37,468 nucleotides of DNA from contig CAVIHU010000017.1 of NCBI GenBank assembly GCA_963642705.1, forward strand, positions 1-37,468. Direction: 5' to 3'. The notes beneath the pieces are model-generated. The model was given only the letters and a program-made list of their open reading frames with translations. It did not search any database and was not told the origin of the DNA. The position numbers and the translations under genes are program-made. Shown here one piece after another: positions 8,439 to 16,478 of the stretch. The first letter of the stretch is position 1; each line of letters begins with the position of its first letter. Origin of the DNA: UBA11524 sp963642705. Lineage in GTDB: Bacteria; Bacillota; Clostridia; Christensenellales; Aristaeellaceae.

Positions 8439-9692
8439 ATGAAAAAGCTGCTTGCTCTGATGCTGGCTCTTACGATGGCTCTTGGTCTCGCCGTTGCAGT
8501 TGCAGAGGAGCATGAGCCTGTTACCCTGACGCTCGGCTCCATTTGGTCTTCTGAGTCTGAAGCCAATCGTGCTCCATTCCTCAAGACCTTGGAAGAATTC
8601 AGCGAGGCCTATCCGTGGATTACCGTTGAAGTCGACTGGAATGAAGCAAATGCATGGAAAGATAAGGGTGAGATTCTTGCCGAATCGCAGAGCATGCCCG
8701 ACGTTTTTTACTGGAATGCCGGCGGCGTTTTGAAGGGGATCATTGACAAAGGTGCTGTCATGCCTCTGGATGATTTCCTTACAGAGGACATTCGAGCTCG
8801 TATCGAGGGCGGTACGCTGACTGATATGACATTCGATGGTCACGTCTATCAGCTTCCTTACACCAAGGCTTGCTCACTTCTTTACTGCAACACCGAGCTG
8901 TTTGAAAAATACGATGTGAAAATTCCTGAAACATGGGACGAGCTCATGGATGCCGTGAAGACCTTCCGTGACGCCGGTGTTACGCCTATGGCTGTCGGCG
9001 GTAAGGATCAGTGGCCGACCAACATGTATGTTGACATCATTGCTCTTCGTTTTGTTGGCGATGCTGCTTGTCGAGCATGCTACTACAAAACAGAAGGTGC
9101 TACCTTCATAACGGATGACTGGAAGGAAGCCATTCAGGCTTTTATCGACCTGATCGAAGCCGGTGCTTTCCCGGAAGATGCAATTGCACTCACTCGTGAT
9201 GAATCGGAGGTTCCCTTCTTTAATGGTGAAATCCCCATGTACGTGCATGGACAGTGGTTTGCGGGTTCCCTCTCCGAAGAGATGCAGCAGAAGGTGACGG
9301 CTGTCAAATTCCCCGCCGTTGGTAAGGGCTATGACGACCAGTGGATGGGCGGCGCTGCCGAGGGCTTCTGTGTGAGCGCAACGACGAAACATCCGGAAGA
9401 GGCTTTCCTGCTGTGCCAGTTTATTGCTGAGCATCAGTCCACCAATGGCTATCTTTCCGGTGCTGGTCTGCCTGCTTGGAAGGCAGATTTCTCCAGTGCC
9501 GAAGGATTGAATCCTGTGAACGTGCAGATTGTCGCAGAAACTTCCTCCGCAGAATCTTTCCTGTTGTGGGGTAACACAGCTCTGAGCGGTGACGATGCTG
9601 CGCTGATTGGTCAAACCGTATACGATGTTCTCGCTGGCGATATGACCGCCGAAGAATGGTGTGCGGAAATGGAAACCATTTTCGAAAACTGA
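8439..9692 (+). CDS. Sugar ABC transporter substrate-binding protein
   Basis: This 417-residue protein fits family 1 extracellular solute-binding proteins, which deliver oligosaccharides to MalF/MalG-type permeases. Residues 1-22 are a signal peptide (M-K-K-L-L-A-L-M-L-A-L-T). There is no lipobox cysteine near the cleavage region (A-V-A-V-A-E-E), which is unusual for a Gram-positive binding protein. Family features include P-D-V-F-Y-W-N-A-G-G near residue 90, Y-C-N-T-E-L-F-E-K-Y near 150 with W-D-E-L, and the W-M-G-G-A-A-E-G-F hinge region near 305. A terminator separates it from the two permease genes downstream, a common way to make more binding protein than permease. Substrate is inferred from the neighbouring GH127 and CE15 genes. 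Confidence 0.9.
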   Translation: MKKLLALMLALTMALGLAVAVAEEHEPVTLTLGSIWSSESEANRAPFLKTLEEFSEAYPWITVEVDWNEANAWKDKGEILAESQSMPDVFYWNAGGVLKGIIDKGAVMPLDDFLTEDIRARIEGGTLTDMTFDGHVYQLPYTKACSLLYCNTELFEKYDVKIPETWDELMDAVKTFRDAGVTPMAVGGKDQWPTNMYVDIIALRFVGDAACRACYYKTEGATFITDDWKEAIQAFIDLIEAGAFPEDAIALTRDESEVPFFNGEIPMYVHGQWFAGSLSEEMQQKVTAVKFPAVGKGYDDQWMGGAAEGFCVSATTKHPEEAFLLCQFIAEHQSTNGYLSGAGLPAWKADFSSAEGLNPVNVQIVAETSSAESFLLWGNTALSGDDAALIGQTVYDVLAGDMTAEEWCAEMETIFEN

Positions 9693-9712
9693 TTCTTTGC
9701 TTGCAACCCATT

Positions 9713-9744
9713 GGAGGGTGGTGGGAAGCCGCCACTCTCCTTTT
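9713..9744 (+). terminator. Intercistronic terminator or attenuator between binding protein and permeases
   Basis: GGAGGGTGGTGG (9713-9724) pairs with CCGCCACTCTCC (9729-9740) across 12 positions with two G-T wobbles and a GAAG loop. TTTT follows. Partial readthrough would leave the permeases less expressed than the binding protein. Confidence 0.75.
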
Positions 9745-9768
9745 CGTATTCATTGCTATTTGATTCAA

Positions 9769-10002
9769 GGTAATACCGCACAAATGAGGTGGTACGATGA
9801 ATCGTGAATTTTGCGCCAGATACGATTGCAGAAATCGAAGGTTTACTGGATGTAAATCGAGATTTCTGCAAGAAGCAGGTTGGAAACCCGAAAGGGTTTC
9901 CAAGTCTGCCAAAGGCAGACCGGCGAAATATAGTTTTATTTCGCCGCCTCAGGTGGCGCAAAAAGCACATTCAGCAACGCCGCCGAATTGTGCGGTATTG
10001 CC
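9769..10002. repeat. Full-length copy of the dispersed inverted-end repeat
   Basis: This 234-bp element is about 90 percent identical by eye to the copy at 27458-27690. Nested pairings are visible. The outer arms pair (9769-9783 with 9988-10002), as do TTTTGCGCCA with TGGCGCAAAA (9809-9818 with 9954-9963). Four hairpins lie inside: GCAGAAATC/GATTTCTGC (9828-9869), GGAAACCC-GAAA-GGGTTTCC (9882-9901), GTCTGCC/GGCAGAC (9904-9920) and CGGCGAAATA/TATTTCGCCG (9921-9946). It holds no credible gene and sits directly upstream of the permease ribosome site, so it becomes part of that leader RNA. Confidence 0.9.
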
Positions 10003-10027
10003 TAAAATACCTTACGGAGGCCAGGCT

Positions 10028-10945
10028 ATGAAACGAGGTTTATCAAACAAACTTTATATTGCAGCTTTTGTGCTGCCGACCGTCATATTCTTTTCATGTA
10101 TTGTCGTAATTCCAATCTTTGTGTCCTTTTATTACAGTACGCTTGATTGGACGGCAAAAACGCGACCAAGCTTGGATGTATTTGTCGGGCTCCGCAATTA
10201 CGTGTCCATGTTCACTAAAAATCGAACGTATTTTACCGAAGCAGCCATTCATTCTTTGCTCTACGCAGCGGTTTCTGTGTTTATCCAGTTGCCCTTTTCT
10301 TTGTTTATTGCACTTTTGCTTTCAGGCGGTATTAAAGGAGAAAATGTTTACCGAAACGTATTCTTTATTCCGGTAATAATTTCCTCTGTTGTCATTGGTC
10401 AGCTATGGCTAAAGATCTTCAACAACGACTATGGTCTGCTGAATATGGCACTGCGTGCTCTCAATCTTCCAACGCCCAAAGGTGGGTGGCTCGGCAACAG
10501 CGACACCATGCTTTTGACAACATTTATCCCAACACTGTGGCAATATGTTGGATATCATATGCTGTTAATGTACGGAGCATTGCGTTCTATATCGCCTGAT
10601 ATTATCGAAGCTGCTAAGGTGGATGGCGCAACCGGTGCAAGATTGGCGTTTCGAATCCAGATTCCACTTATTAAACCGATGCTAAAGGTTTGTCTTTCCT
10701 TTTCGCTGATCGGTTCTTTCAAAATGTTTGATATGCCTTATGTGTTATATAACGCGAAGGTCAATAAACATGTTGCTTTTCCGGCGTTCACCATGTATTA
10801 CGAAATGTTCAGTCGAAAGAATTATGGTATTGCAAGTGCTGAGGCGATGTTTATTGTTGCCGAATGCTTGCTGTTTACGCTGCTGCTGAATTTCCTTTTC
10901 CGTGAACGGAAGGAAAAGCTTGAAAAGGGGATGACAAGCCAATGA
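10028..10945 (+). CDS. Sugar ABC transporter permease, MalF type
   Basis: This is a 305-residue integral membrane permease with about six transmembrane helices. The first is at residues 9-32, and the family's cytoplasmic coupling motif appears as E-A-A-K-V-D-G-A-T-G-x(5)-I-Q-I-P (about 195-215), which docks on the ATPase. The open frame extends upstream through the repeat to 9797, but the true start is the ATG at 10028, preceded by ACGGAGG at 10014-10020. The next gene overlaps it by ATGA. No ATP-binding gene is present, so a shared MsmX-type ATPase encoded elsewhere is likely. The gene is more AT-rich than the binding-protein gene. Confidence 0.92.
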   Translation: MKRGLSNKLYIAAFVLPTVIFFSCIVVIPIFVSFYYSTLDWTAKTRPSLDVFVGLRNYVSMFTKNRTYFTEAAIHSLLYAAVSVFIQLPFSLFIALLLSGGIKGENVYRNVFFIPVIISSVVIGQLWLKIFNNDYGLLNMALRALNLPTPKGGWLGNSDTMLLTTFIPTLWQYVGYHMLLMYGALRSISPDIIEAAKVDGATGARLAFRIQIPLIKPMLKVCLSFSLIGSFKMFDMPYVLYNAKVNKHVAFPAFTMYYEMFSRKNYGIASAEAMFIVAECLLFTLLLNFLFRERKEKLEKGMTSQ

Positions 10946-11787
10946 AAAGAATTATAAAAAAAATCAAGCTGAGCACAATATTAACTCAAGCCTTTTTGAT
11001 TCTATGGCTCATTCTGAGCATTTTTCCACTGTATTGGCTGTTCACCTTTTCATTAAAAAGCAACACTGAAATTTTCGGCGGGAATGTAATTGGCTTGCCG
11101 CAAAATTGGCTGTTTTCAAACTATGCGTCAGCATGGGGGAATGGCGGCAAAATCGGTCTGTATTTAAGCAACAGCATCATTGATACGGTTGCTGTACTGT
11201 TGCTGACAAGCATCTTTGGCTTCATGACTGCTTACGGTCTGTTGCGTATGCGCTGGAAAGGCCAGAAGGCTGTCATGGTTTATATCATGCTCGGCTTGAT
11301 GATTCCAGTACATGCTGCACTGATTCCGTTGTGGCGAATTCTAAACAGCTTAGGTGTGCTTAGAACACATTTCGGACTTATCATTCCCTATACCGCCTTC
11401 AATATTTCGATGACAATCCTCATTATCTCTGGTTTCATCTCAGGAATTCCGTACGAGATGGAGGAAGCTGCCTATATTGACGGTTGCGGTGTGTTCCGAA
11501 CCGCTTTTACGATTATTCTGCCAATGATGATTCCTGCCATGGTTACGGCTGCAATTTTTGTATTTTTGCAGGTATGGAATGAGTTGTTGATGGCATCTGT
11601 TTTTGTTTCAAGTGAAAACGTTCGCACACTAACTTCAGGTGTTCAACAGATGTTCGGGCAGTACCAGACAGACTGGGGGCCCATTGGTGCAGCGCTTGTC
11701 ATAGCGACATTGCCAACGCTCGTTCTTTATCTTTGCATGAGCGGACAAGTTCAAAAGAGCCTTATTGCAGGAGCAGTTAAGGGATAA
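10942..11787 (+). CDS. Sugar ABC transporter permease, MalG type
   Basis: This 281-residue inner-membrane permease is the partner of the preceding MalF-type protein. The first helix is at about residues 12-36. The coupling motif reads E-E-A-A-Y-I-D-G-C-G-V-F-R-T-A-F and ends in I-L-P-M-M-I-P. The end, with Q-K-S-L-I-A-G-A-V-K-G, is the standard MalG C-terminus. The start codon overlaps the previous stop (ATGA at 10942-10945), implying translational coupling. This is the last gene of the plus-strand sugar region, ending nine bases before a palindromic repeat that probably terminates transcription. Confidence 0.93.
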   Translation: MKRIIKKIKLSTILTQAFLILWLILSIFPLYWLFTFSLKSNTEIFGGNVIGLPQNWLFSNYASAWGNGGKIGLYLSNSIIDTVAVLLLTSIFGFMTAYGLLRMRWKGQKAVMVYIMLGLMIPVHAALIPLWRILNSLGVLRTHFGLIIPYTAFNISMTILIISGFISGIPYEMEEAAYIDGCGVFRTAFTIILPMMIPAMVTAAIFVFLQVWNELLMASVFVSSENVRTLTSGVQQMFGQYQTDWGPIGAALVIATLPTLVLYLCMSGQVQKSLIAGAVKG

Positions 11788-11795
11788 TTGTTTAT

Positions 11796-11841
11796 GGCAA
11801 CACCACACAATTTGGCGGCGCCGCTGAATGTGCAGTGTTGC
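11796..11841. repeat. Minimal palindromic repeat acting as a probable two-way terminator
   Basis: GGCAACACCACACAATT and GAATGTGCAGTGTTGC form imperfect inverted arms around GGCGGCGCCGCT. It lies nine bases after the permease stop and two bases after the minus-strand flippase stop, exactly between two convergent operons. CTTTTA follows on the plus strand, so a terminator role is plausible in that direction at least. Confidence 0.75.
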
Positions 11842-11843
11842 TT

Positions 11844-13280
11844 TTAATGCGAAATTTTACTATTCGGCTTTTTTTTCAGATGTTCAATTAGCTCCATCAT
11901 CGTTTTATTTTTTATGATCCAACTCACACTTACATAAACGATAACACCAGCAAGTACCGAACAACAAATGGTCAGCAGCAATGAAAGTGACAATTCCATG
12001 ATGCCATTAATAGCAATGACCATGATAACGGATGCAATGACCGTTTTGAGTGCATCAGAGCAATTAACGCGGAATGGCAGTACTTTTTTCATGCGAACAT
12101 AGAGGAAAGCATTTACAAAAAGCTCACTCGCTACAGATGCAATGGCCGCACCATTTTCATTTAGTGCAGGAATCAGAAGCCAATTCATTGTAATGTTCAA
12201 AATTGCTGTCAAAAAACTGGCTGGAACACGCATTTTCTCTAAACCAGCAGCAATTTGCAATTGATAGCATACTAGATCACCAATCCCGCGAATGATGATA
12301 AGGCAAGATAGAATGTTAATCGTAATTGCTGCATCTGCAAAGGAATCACCATACAGAAAAAGTACTACCTGCTTTGATAAGACACAAATGCCAAATGTAA
12401 GCGGGATGCAAATGAAAACAAGCATTTCCAGACCTTTGTTAACAATGTGAATTGCGTCTTGCTTACTGTCTTTTAGCACACTGCTGATGCGCGGCAAAAA
12501 AGTACCTGTTGCCGCAATACTGCAGGAGATGATAATGTTAACAATTTTATGGGCGTTGCTGTAGATACCTACTGAATAATCTGTGGCGAGTACACCCAGC
12601 ATAGTGATATCAATTTTATTGTAGAGATCACCAAAAAAGCCACTGATTGCCAACAACAGATTGGGCTTGATATGCCTTGTAAATCGAAGTCCTCTCCGGG
12701 TGAATTTCACAAGCTTCTGTGCATGAATCACATTGTAGATATAATTTCCACAGGCTGCCAGAACCGTAATATCTGCATAGCGATTAATATCTGCCTCACT
12801 ATGGATACACAACACAAGCAAAATCAGTGAGCACAATTTAATGATAATGCTACGTAAAGCGATATAGCCATATTCCTCTTCACCTTTGTACAGCCAATCA
12901 ATGTTTAGAATGTTTGCAGCGATGAGCATCCCTAAACGGATATAGAGGTCGAGCGATTGCTTACTGATTCCTGTGAAGTAAAGCACAAGCAGATAGAAGC
13001 AAAAGGAGAAGCATGAAGTAAAAAAGTTCATGATGAACAACTCGGAAAAGACACGATTTTTTTCTTCATTCTTATCTCGTACTTTTGCAATTTCCCGTAT
13101 GCCATGGACGGGAATGCCTAACGCTGCCAAGGAAACAAAATAGCTTACAAAAGTCAGAATGTAAGAATAGTTCCCGATTCCCTCAGGTTGAAGGATGCGT
13201 GACACATAAACAGAAGATAGCAATGAGAAGAATGTGTTTGCCAAGGTATAAACAACATTATATAGCGAATTCTTTGCCAT
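11844..13280 (-). CDS. Oligosaccharide flippase (Wzx-like, MOP superfamily)
   Basis: This 478-residue, very hydrophobic protein has about 12-14 transmembrane helices. It opens with M-A-K-N-S-L-Y-N-V-V-Y-T-L-A-N-T-F, and Y-V-S-R-I-L-Q-P-E-G-I-G-N-Y-S-Y lies near residue 30, typical of polysaccharide exporters of this superfamily. It should move undecaprenyl-linked repeat units across the membrane for polymerisation. It is the last gene of the long minus-strand exopolysaccharide operon. The ribosome site is weak. Base composition is clearly AT-richer than the upstream EPS regulators, as expected for the variable part of a capsule locus. Confidence 0.9.
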   Translation of the reverse strand: MAKNSLYNVVYTLANTFFSLLSSVYVSRILQPEGIGNYSYILTFVSYFVSLAALGIPVHGIREIAKVRDKNEEKNRVFSELFIMNFFTSCFSFCFYLLVLYFTGISKQSLDLYIRLGMLIAANILNIDWLYKGEEEYGYIALRSIIIKLCSLILLVLCIHSEADINRYADITVLAACGNYIYNVIHAQKLVKFTRRGLRFTRHIKPNLLLAISGFFGDLYNKIDITMLGVLATDYSVGIYSNAHKIVNIIISCSIAATGTFLPRISSVLKDSKQDAIHIVNKGLEMLVFICIPLTFGICVLSKQVVLFLYGDSFADAAITINILSCLIIIRGIGDLVCYQLQIAAGLEKMRVPASFLTAILNITMNWLLIPALNENGAAIASVASELFVNAFLYVRMKKVLPFRVNCSDALKTVIASVIMVIAINGIMELSLSLLLTICCSVLAGVIVYVSVSWIIKNKTMMELIEHLKKKPNSKISH

Positions 13281-13351
13281 TGATTTCGTTGCCAGTCACG
13301 ACCTTTTCTAATTTCTTGCGTCCAAATTCATAAATATTGCAAAGCATTGTT

Positions 13352-14131
13352 TTACTTTTTCTTTTGGTTTATCAATTTTTTCAACGCTTCCTGTAAACCG
13401 TTGAATTTTGTGATGGATATGAACCGTGAAACCTTGTAAGCAATCGCCTTGGGTAAAACTCTATTTAGTTTCCATTTCAAATGTTTGCCATATTGTGAGA
13501 CCGTATCGTACCATGTGGCATCATACCAGTGTATGCTAAAAGTATTAGGTGTTATATTCATTTTGCCCGAATTAAAGTCAAATGGGCAAAAATACTCTAC
13601 AGGAAATACAGCAATCCCCTCGATTGTTTGAAACTTTCCATCTGTTTGAAGTCCGTGTCTTTCCATAATTTCTGTCGTATAGTGCGGAATGGGTTTTAAA
13701 TTGTAGCTTCCATCTTTCCTGATAAACGATAAGTTCTTATAAGCTTCTGCCAATTCACAGATTAGTGGATTACCTTTTTTAGCGCCAAAACCTAAACCTA
13801 AAGCTACGTAATGGCTATCCTCGAATCCCATATACCCATCATAATTTAGCAAAGAATCCAGTGGTTTAATCAATTCCACGTCTGTGTCCAAATAGATACC
13901 GCCATGTTTAGCAACTATGTATAGCCTTGCAACATCCGAAACAAACGCCCACTTCTTTGCTGCGTATGCTTCAGTTGCATAGTCACAGCAATTGATATCG
14001 AAGTTGCTTTCGTTCCATTCGATAATCTCATAATCAGGGCAAAATTTATGCCAACTTTCGATACATTTCTTTGCAGAATCCGGCAAAGGATTGCCACCGA
14101 ACCAGCAATAATGAATCTTCTTAGGAATCAT
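13352..14131 (-). CDS. GT32-type glycosyltransferase (DXD motif)
   Basis: This 259-residue protein begins M-I-P-K-K-I-H-Y-C-W-F-G-G, the classic opening of capsular sugar transferases related to yeast OCH1. A metal-binding D-T-D lies at residues 82-84 in the context G-G-I-Y-L-D-T-D-V. An H-W-Y-D-A-T-W segment near residue 200 matches the family's C-terminal signature. It would add one sugar to the lipid-linked repeat unit in the cytoplasm; donor and acceptor cannot be read from the sequence. The ribosome site GGAGG is eight bases upstream. It lies between the NTP_transf_5 gene and the flippase. Confidence 0.88.
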   Translation of the reverse strand: MIPKKIHYCWFGGNPLPDSAKKCIESWHKFCPDYEIIEWNESNFDINCCDYATEAYAAKKWAFVSDVARLYIVAKHGGIYLDTDVELIKPLDSLLNYDGYMGFEDSHYVALGLGFGAKKGNPLICELAEAYKNLSFIRKDGSYNLKPIPHYTTEIMERHGLQTDGKFQTIEGIAVFPVEYFCPFDFNSGKMNITPNTFSIHWYDATWYDTVSQYGKHLKWKLNRVLPKAIAYKVSRFISITKFNGLQEALKKLINQKKK

Positions 14132-14171
14132 CTATTCAACCTCCAAGGAGAAGTATATTTCATAGCCACAA

Positions 14172-15335
14172 TTATTTGAAATTGAAATCAAGACCAGATT
14201 TATGAAGCATTGAACGATATTGCTCTATCTCCACCGCATTTATCTGACTATCTTCGCGAAGGTATTCGTGAAATCGATATCTTTTATGCGTAATAATACG
14301 AAACCATCGCGGAAACCATAAAATTGGGAGCAGTGAAGGGTGATAAAGCAATATCGGATACATGCGGCACATGCTTTCATATGGCAAAAAGACACGTCTA
14401 AACCATTCGGAAATTCGAGCTTTCTTTATCGAACCGCAGTGATTCGCCTGTTTCAGTCTTGCTGATAGCAACTTGTCTTCACTGTTTCCAAACATACCGC
14501 TTGCAAACAGGCGATCGGAAATCAGTTGTGAAGCCTCTGTGTGCTGCGCACTGCCGAACCACACATCGAGCATGTGCATCGTGTTCGCATAGAAGCACTC
14601 AAGCTGAAGTTGATTCAGCGTCTGCTGAATATGCTGCACATCCATATCCGGATACGCCTTGCGGTAGACGTACAGATCGAGTGCCTGGCGGATGCCGGCA
14701 CCGGCATCGCGATAATGCTTCGCGTAATGCGTGAAGATATAGCTGAACGTGTCCTCATGGCTCATTTCGTAGCGATACGGCACATCTGTCGGCTTCGCGA
14801 GCTGCCAGCCATCGCCATAATAGGCATAATAATCCTTGTTGTAGGCCGGAATCAGGCGTTTGTGTAGCTCTACATGAATGCCGTTTTTGTCCCAAACATA
14901 TTCATGATCACTTTCATAGCATTCATGAAAACCTTCTAACTGCAATGCAGGTCGAATCAACTTTTTGTACTGTTCTTTCCGAATCAAAACATCAATATCT
15001 GCCATGGATCGCATTTCATTTATCGGATAAAGAGATTTCATTATATCGCCCTTAAGTGGCATAAAGTCAATTTGATTCGTCTGAAAAATGCTGTACAGCT
15101 TTTCAGCCACACTTGCTTGACGATTACTTATCATTGCAGCACGAAGTGCAATCTTTCTCATGCTTGCCGTATATGGCATATGTAATTTGCACATGCCGAT
15201 TATTAAAATCAACTCAACACCTTGTTTTTTTCCAAATGCAAGGTATTCATCTAACGTTAAGGAAGAATTAATCTGTGTATCGGAATCATCAAGCGCAGCT
15301 TTTATCAATGATGTTACTGCTTGATTATCAATCAT
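14172..15335 (-). CDS. NTP_transf_5-type nucleotidyltransferase-like protein
   Basis: This 387-residue protein belongs to the uncharacterised nucleotidyltransferase family of PF14907 type. The core shows M-P-L-K-G-D (K95-G96) followed by R-S-M-A-D-I-D-V-L-I with D113 and D115 as probable metal ligands, and a later H-V-E-L-H-K segment near 155. Relatives occur in capsule loci and in several RiPP clusters, including lasso peptide ones, and their reaction is not established. Its ends are AT-rich while about 14540-14870 is markedly GC-richer, so the gene may be mosaic. The ribosome site AGGGGGA precedes it. It may serve either the polymer or the peptide systems in this operon. Confidence 0.8.
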   Translation of the reverse strand: MIDNQAVTSLIKAALDDSDTQINSSLTLDEYLAFGKKQGVELILIIGMCKLHMPYTASMRKIALRAAMISNRQASVAEKLYSIFQTNQIDFMPLKGDIMKSLYPINEMRSMADIDVLIRKEQYKKLIRPALQLEGFHECYESDHEYVWDKNGIHVELHKRLIPAYNKDYYAYYGDGWQLAKPTDVPYRYEMSHEDTFSYIFTHYAKHYRDAGAGIRQALDLYVYRKAYPDMDVQHIQQTLNQLQLECFYANTMHMLDVWFGSAQHTEASQLISDRLFASGMFGNSEDKLLSARLKQANHCGSIKKARISEWFRRVFLPYESMCRMYPILLYHPSLLPILWFPRWFRIITHKRYRFHEYLREDSQINAVEIEQYRSMLHKSGLDFNFK

Positions 15336-15358
15336 TCACATTTCCCCCTTTTATATCG

Positions 15359-16426
15359 TTATAAAATCCAATGGTATGGAAGCGCGTTCTGATTATTGTG
15401 TGTAATCAGCATGGTTGTCCAAATGGTAAACAGCACAATGACTGCTGCCTCTACAATGTATCGATTTTTGTCGGTTTTCATTTCCTTGAGCACGCTGGGG
15501 AAATACAAGCCAATGATGCCGGTAAAGTAGTAGGTCAATCTGTAGGTGTTTCCTGTCAGGAAATAGGACAAGGTCATCACCAGAATGCAAAGCAAGACAG
15601 CAATCATAAAAATTCTGCACCTTGGTTTTGCGTCCAGCGCCTTATGGTCAGTCAGAAGCATTGCCACAATGAAAATCACAACATAGATCATCAGCATGGG
15701 CAGTGCTACAGACAACTGATTATCCGCATACTTTGACGAAAAATAATCGCCGTAGGAAGAATACTCCGTAAGCAAAGCAACCAGATACCTCCTGCCTGCG
15801 ATGCCTGCAACACATGCCGCTCCAACCAGCAGTGCCGTCTTCTTGATCGATAATGGCAGTTTATACAGGAGAAGCAGTGCCAGAAAGAACAGTGCTGAGC
15901 GATGCATCGTTGAAGCCAGCAGACACCAAAGAATTGCTTGTATCCATTTGTTTTTCCGTAGTGCTGCAACGGCAAGCCATGTAACAGCAATTGCCACAAA
16001 CTGACTAATGCCGTTCATGCTGCAAAAATAATCCTCGGAAATCACGAAAAAGAGCACTGAGAAAGCGGGTTTCTCAGACTCCTTCAAAGCAACATGAACA
16101 TACAGCCCATAGATAACGGCAGATGTAGCAAAAAAGAAAAAACGAGGATTTACGGAAATATTTCGCATTGCATAAATGAATGTCATAAATCCTTCGTTAA
16201 AATGAGAAGACCATAGTTCAGGTTCCATGTAGGCTGTTTCATAAGATACATAATCTGTACCCACGTTTACACGTAAGCCCGCAATTAGAACAAAGGGAAG
16301 TATAGCAAGAATTTCAAAAATCCTAAGAAACCCCTTGCTCAATCTTTTCCCGTTAAAAAGGTGTTGGCTCGAAGATAATTGCGCAAACAGGACACCTATG
16401 ACAGTCCCTACGACATATACTACCAT
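15359..16426 (-). CDS. EpsG-family polysaccharide polymerase (Wzy-like)
   Basis: This 355-residue membrane protein has about ten transmembrane segments. An early extracytoplasmic loop carries G-L-R-V-N-V-G-T-D-Y-V-S-Y (about 50-62), the hallmark of the EpsG family: an arginine-rich loop followed by G-T-D-Y. Such proteins polymerise repeat units at the outer face of the membrane after the flippase has delivered them. A second feature, the S-T-M-H-R-S-A segment near residue 170, is also typical. The ribosome site is weak (GAAGGG about 14 bases upstream). It is followed closely by the NTP_transf_5 gene. Confidence 0.85.
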   Translation of the reverse strand: MVVYVVGTVIGVLFAQLSSSQHLFNGKRLSKGFLRIFEILAILPFVLIAGLRVNVGTDYVSYETAYMEPELWSSHFNEGFMTFIYAMRNISVNPRFFFFATSAVIYGLYVHVALKESEKPAFSVLFFVISEDYFCSMNGISQFVAIAVTWLAVAALRKNKWIQAILWCLLASTMHRSALFFLALLLLYKLPLSIKKTALLVGAACVAGIAGRRYLVALLTEYSSYGDYFSSKYADNQLSVALPMLMIYVVIFIVAMLLTDHKALDAKPRCRIFMIAVLLCILVMTLSYFLTGNTYRLTYYFTGIIGLYFPSVLKEMKTDKNRYIVEAAVIVLFTIWTTMLITHNNQNALPYHWIL

Positions 16427-16478
16427 TCGTTATTGATCAGCCCTTCATGTGCTTTGCTTGATTAGCTCGTTAATCTGC

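Noticed and set aside
9797..10027. A 77-codon N-terminal extension of the MalF-type permease
   Set aside because: It is translated from the non-coding repeat; the family's N-terminus and the ribosome site both place the start at 10028.
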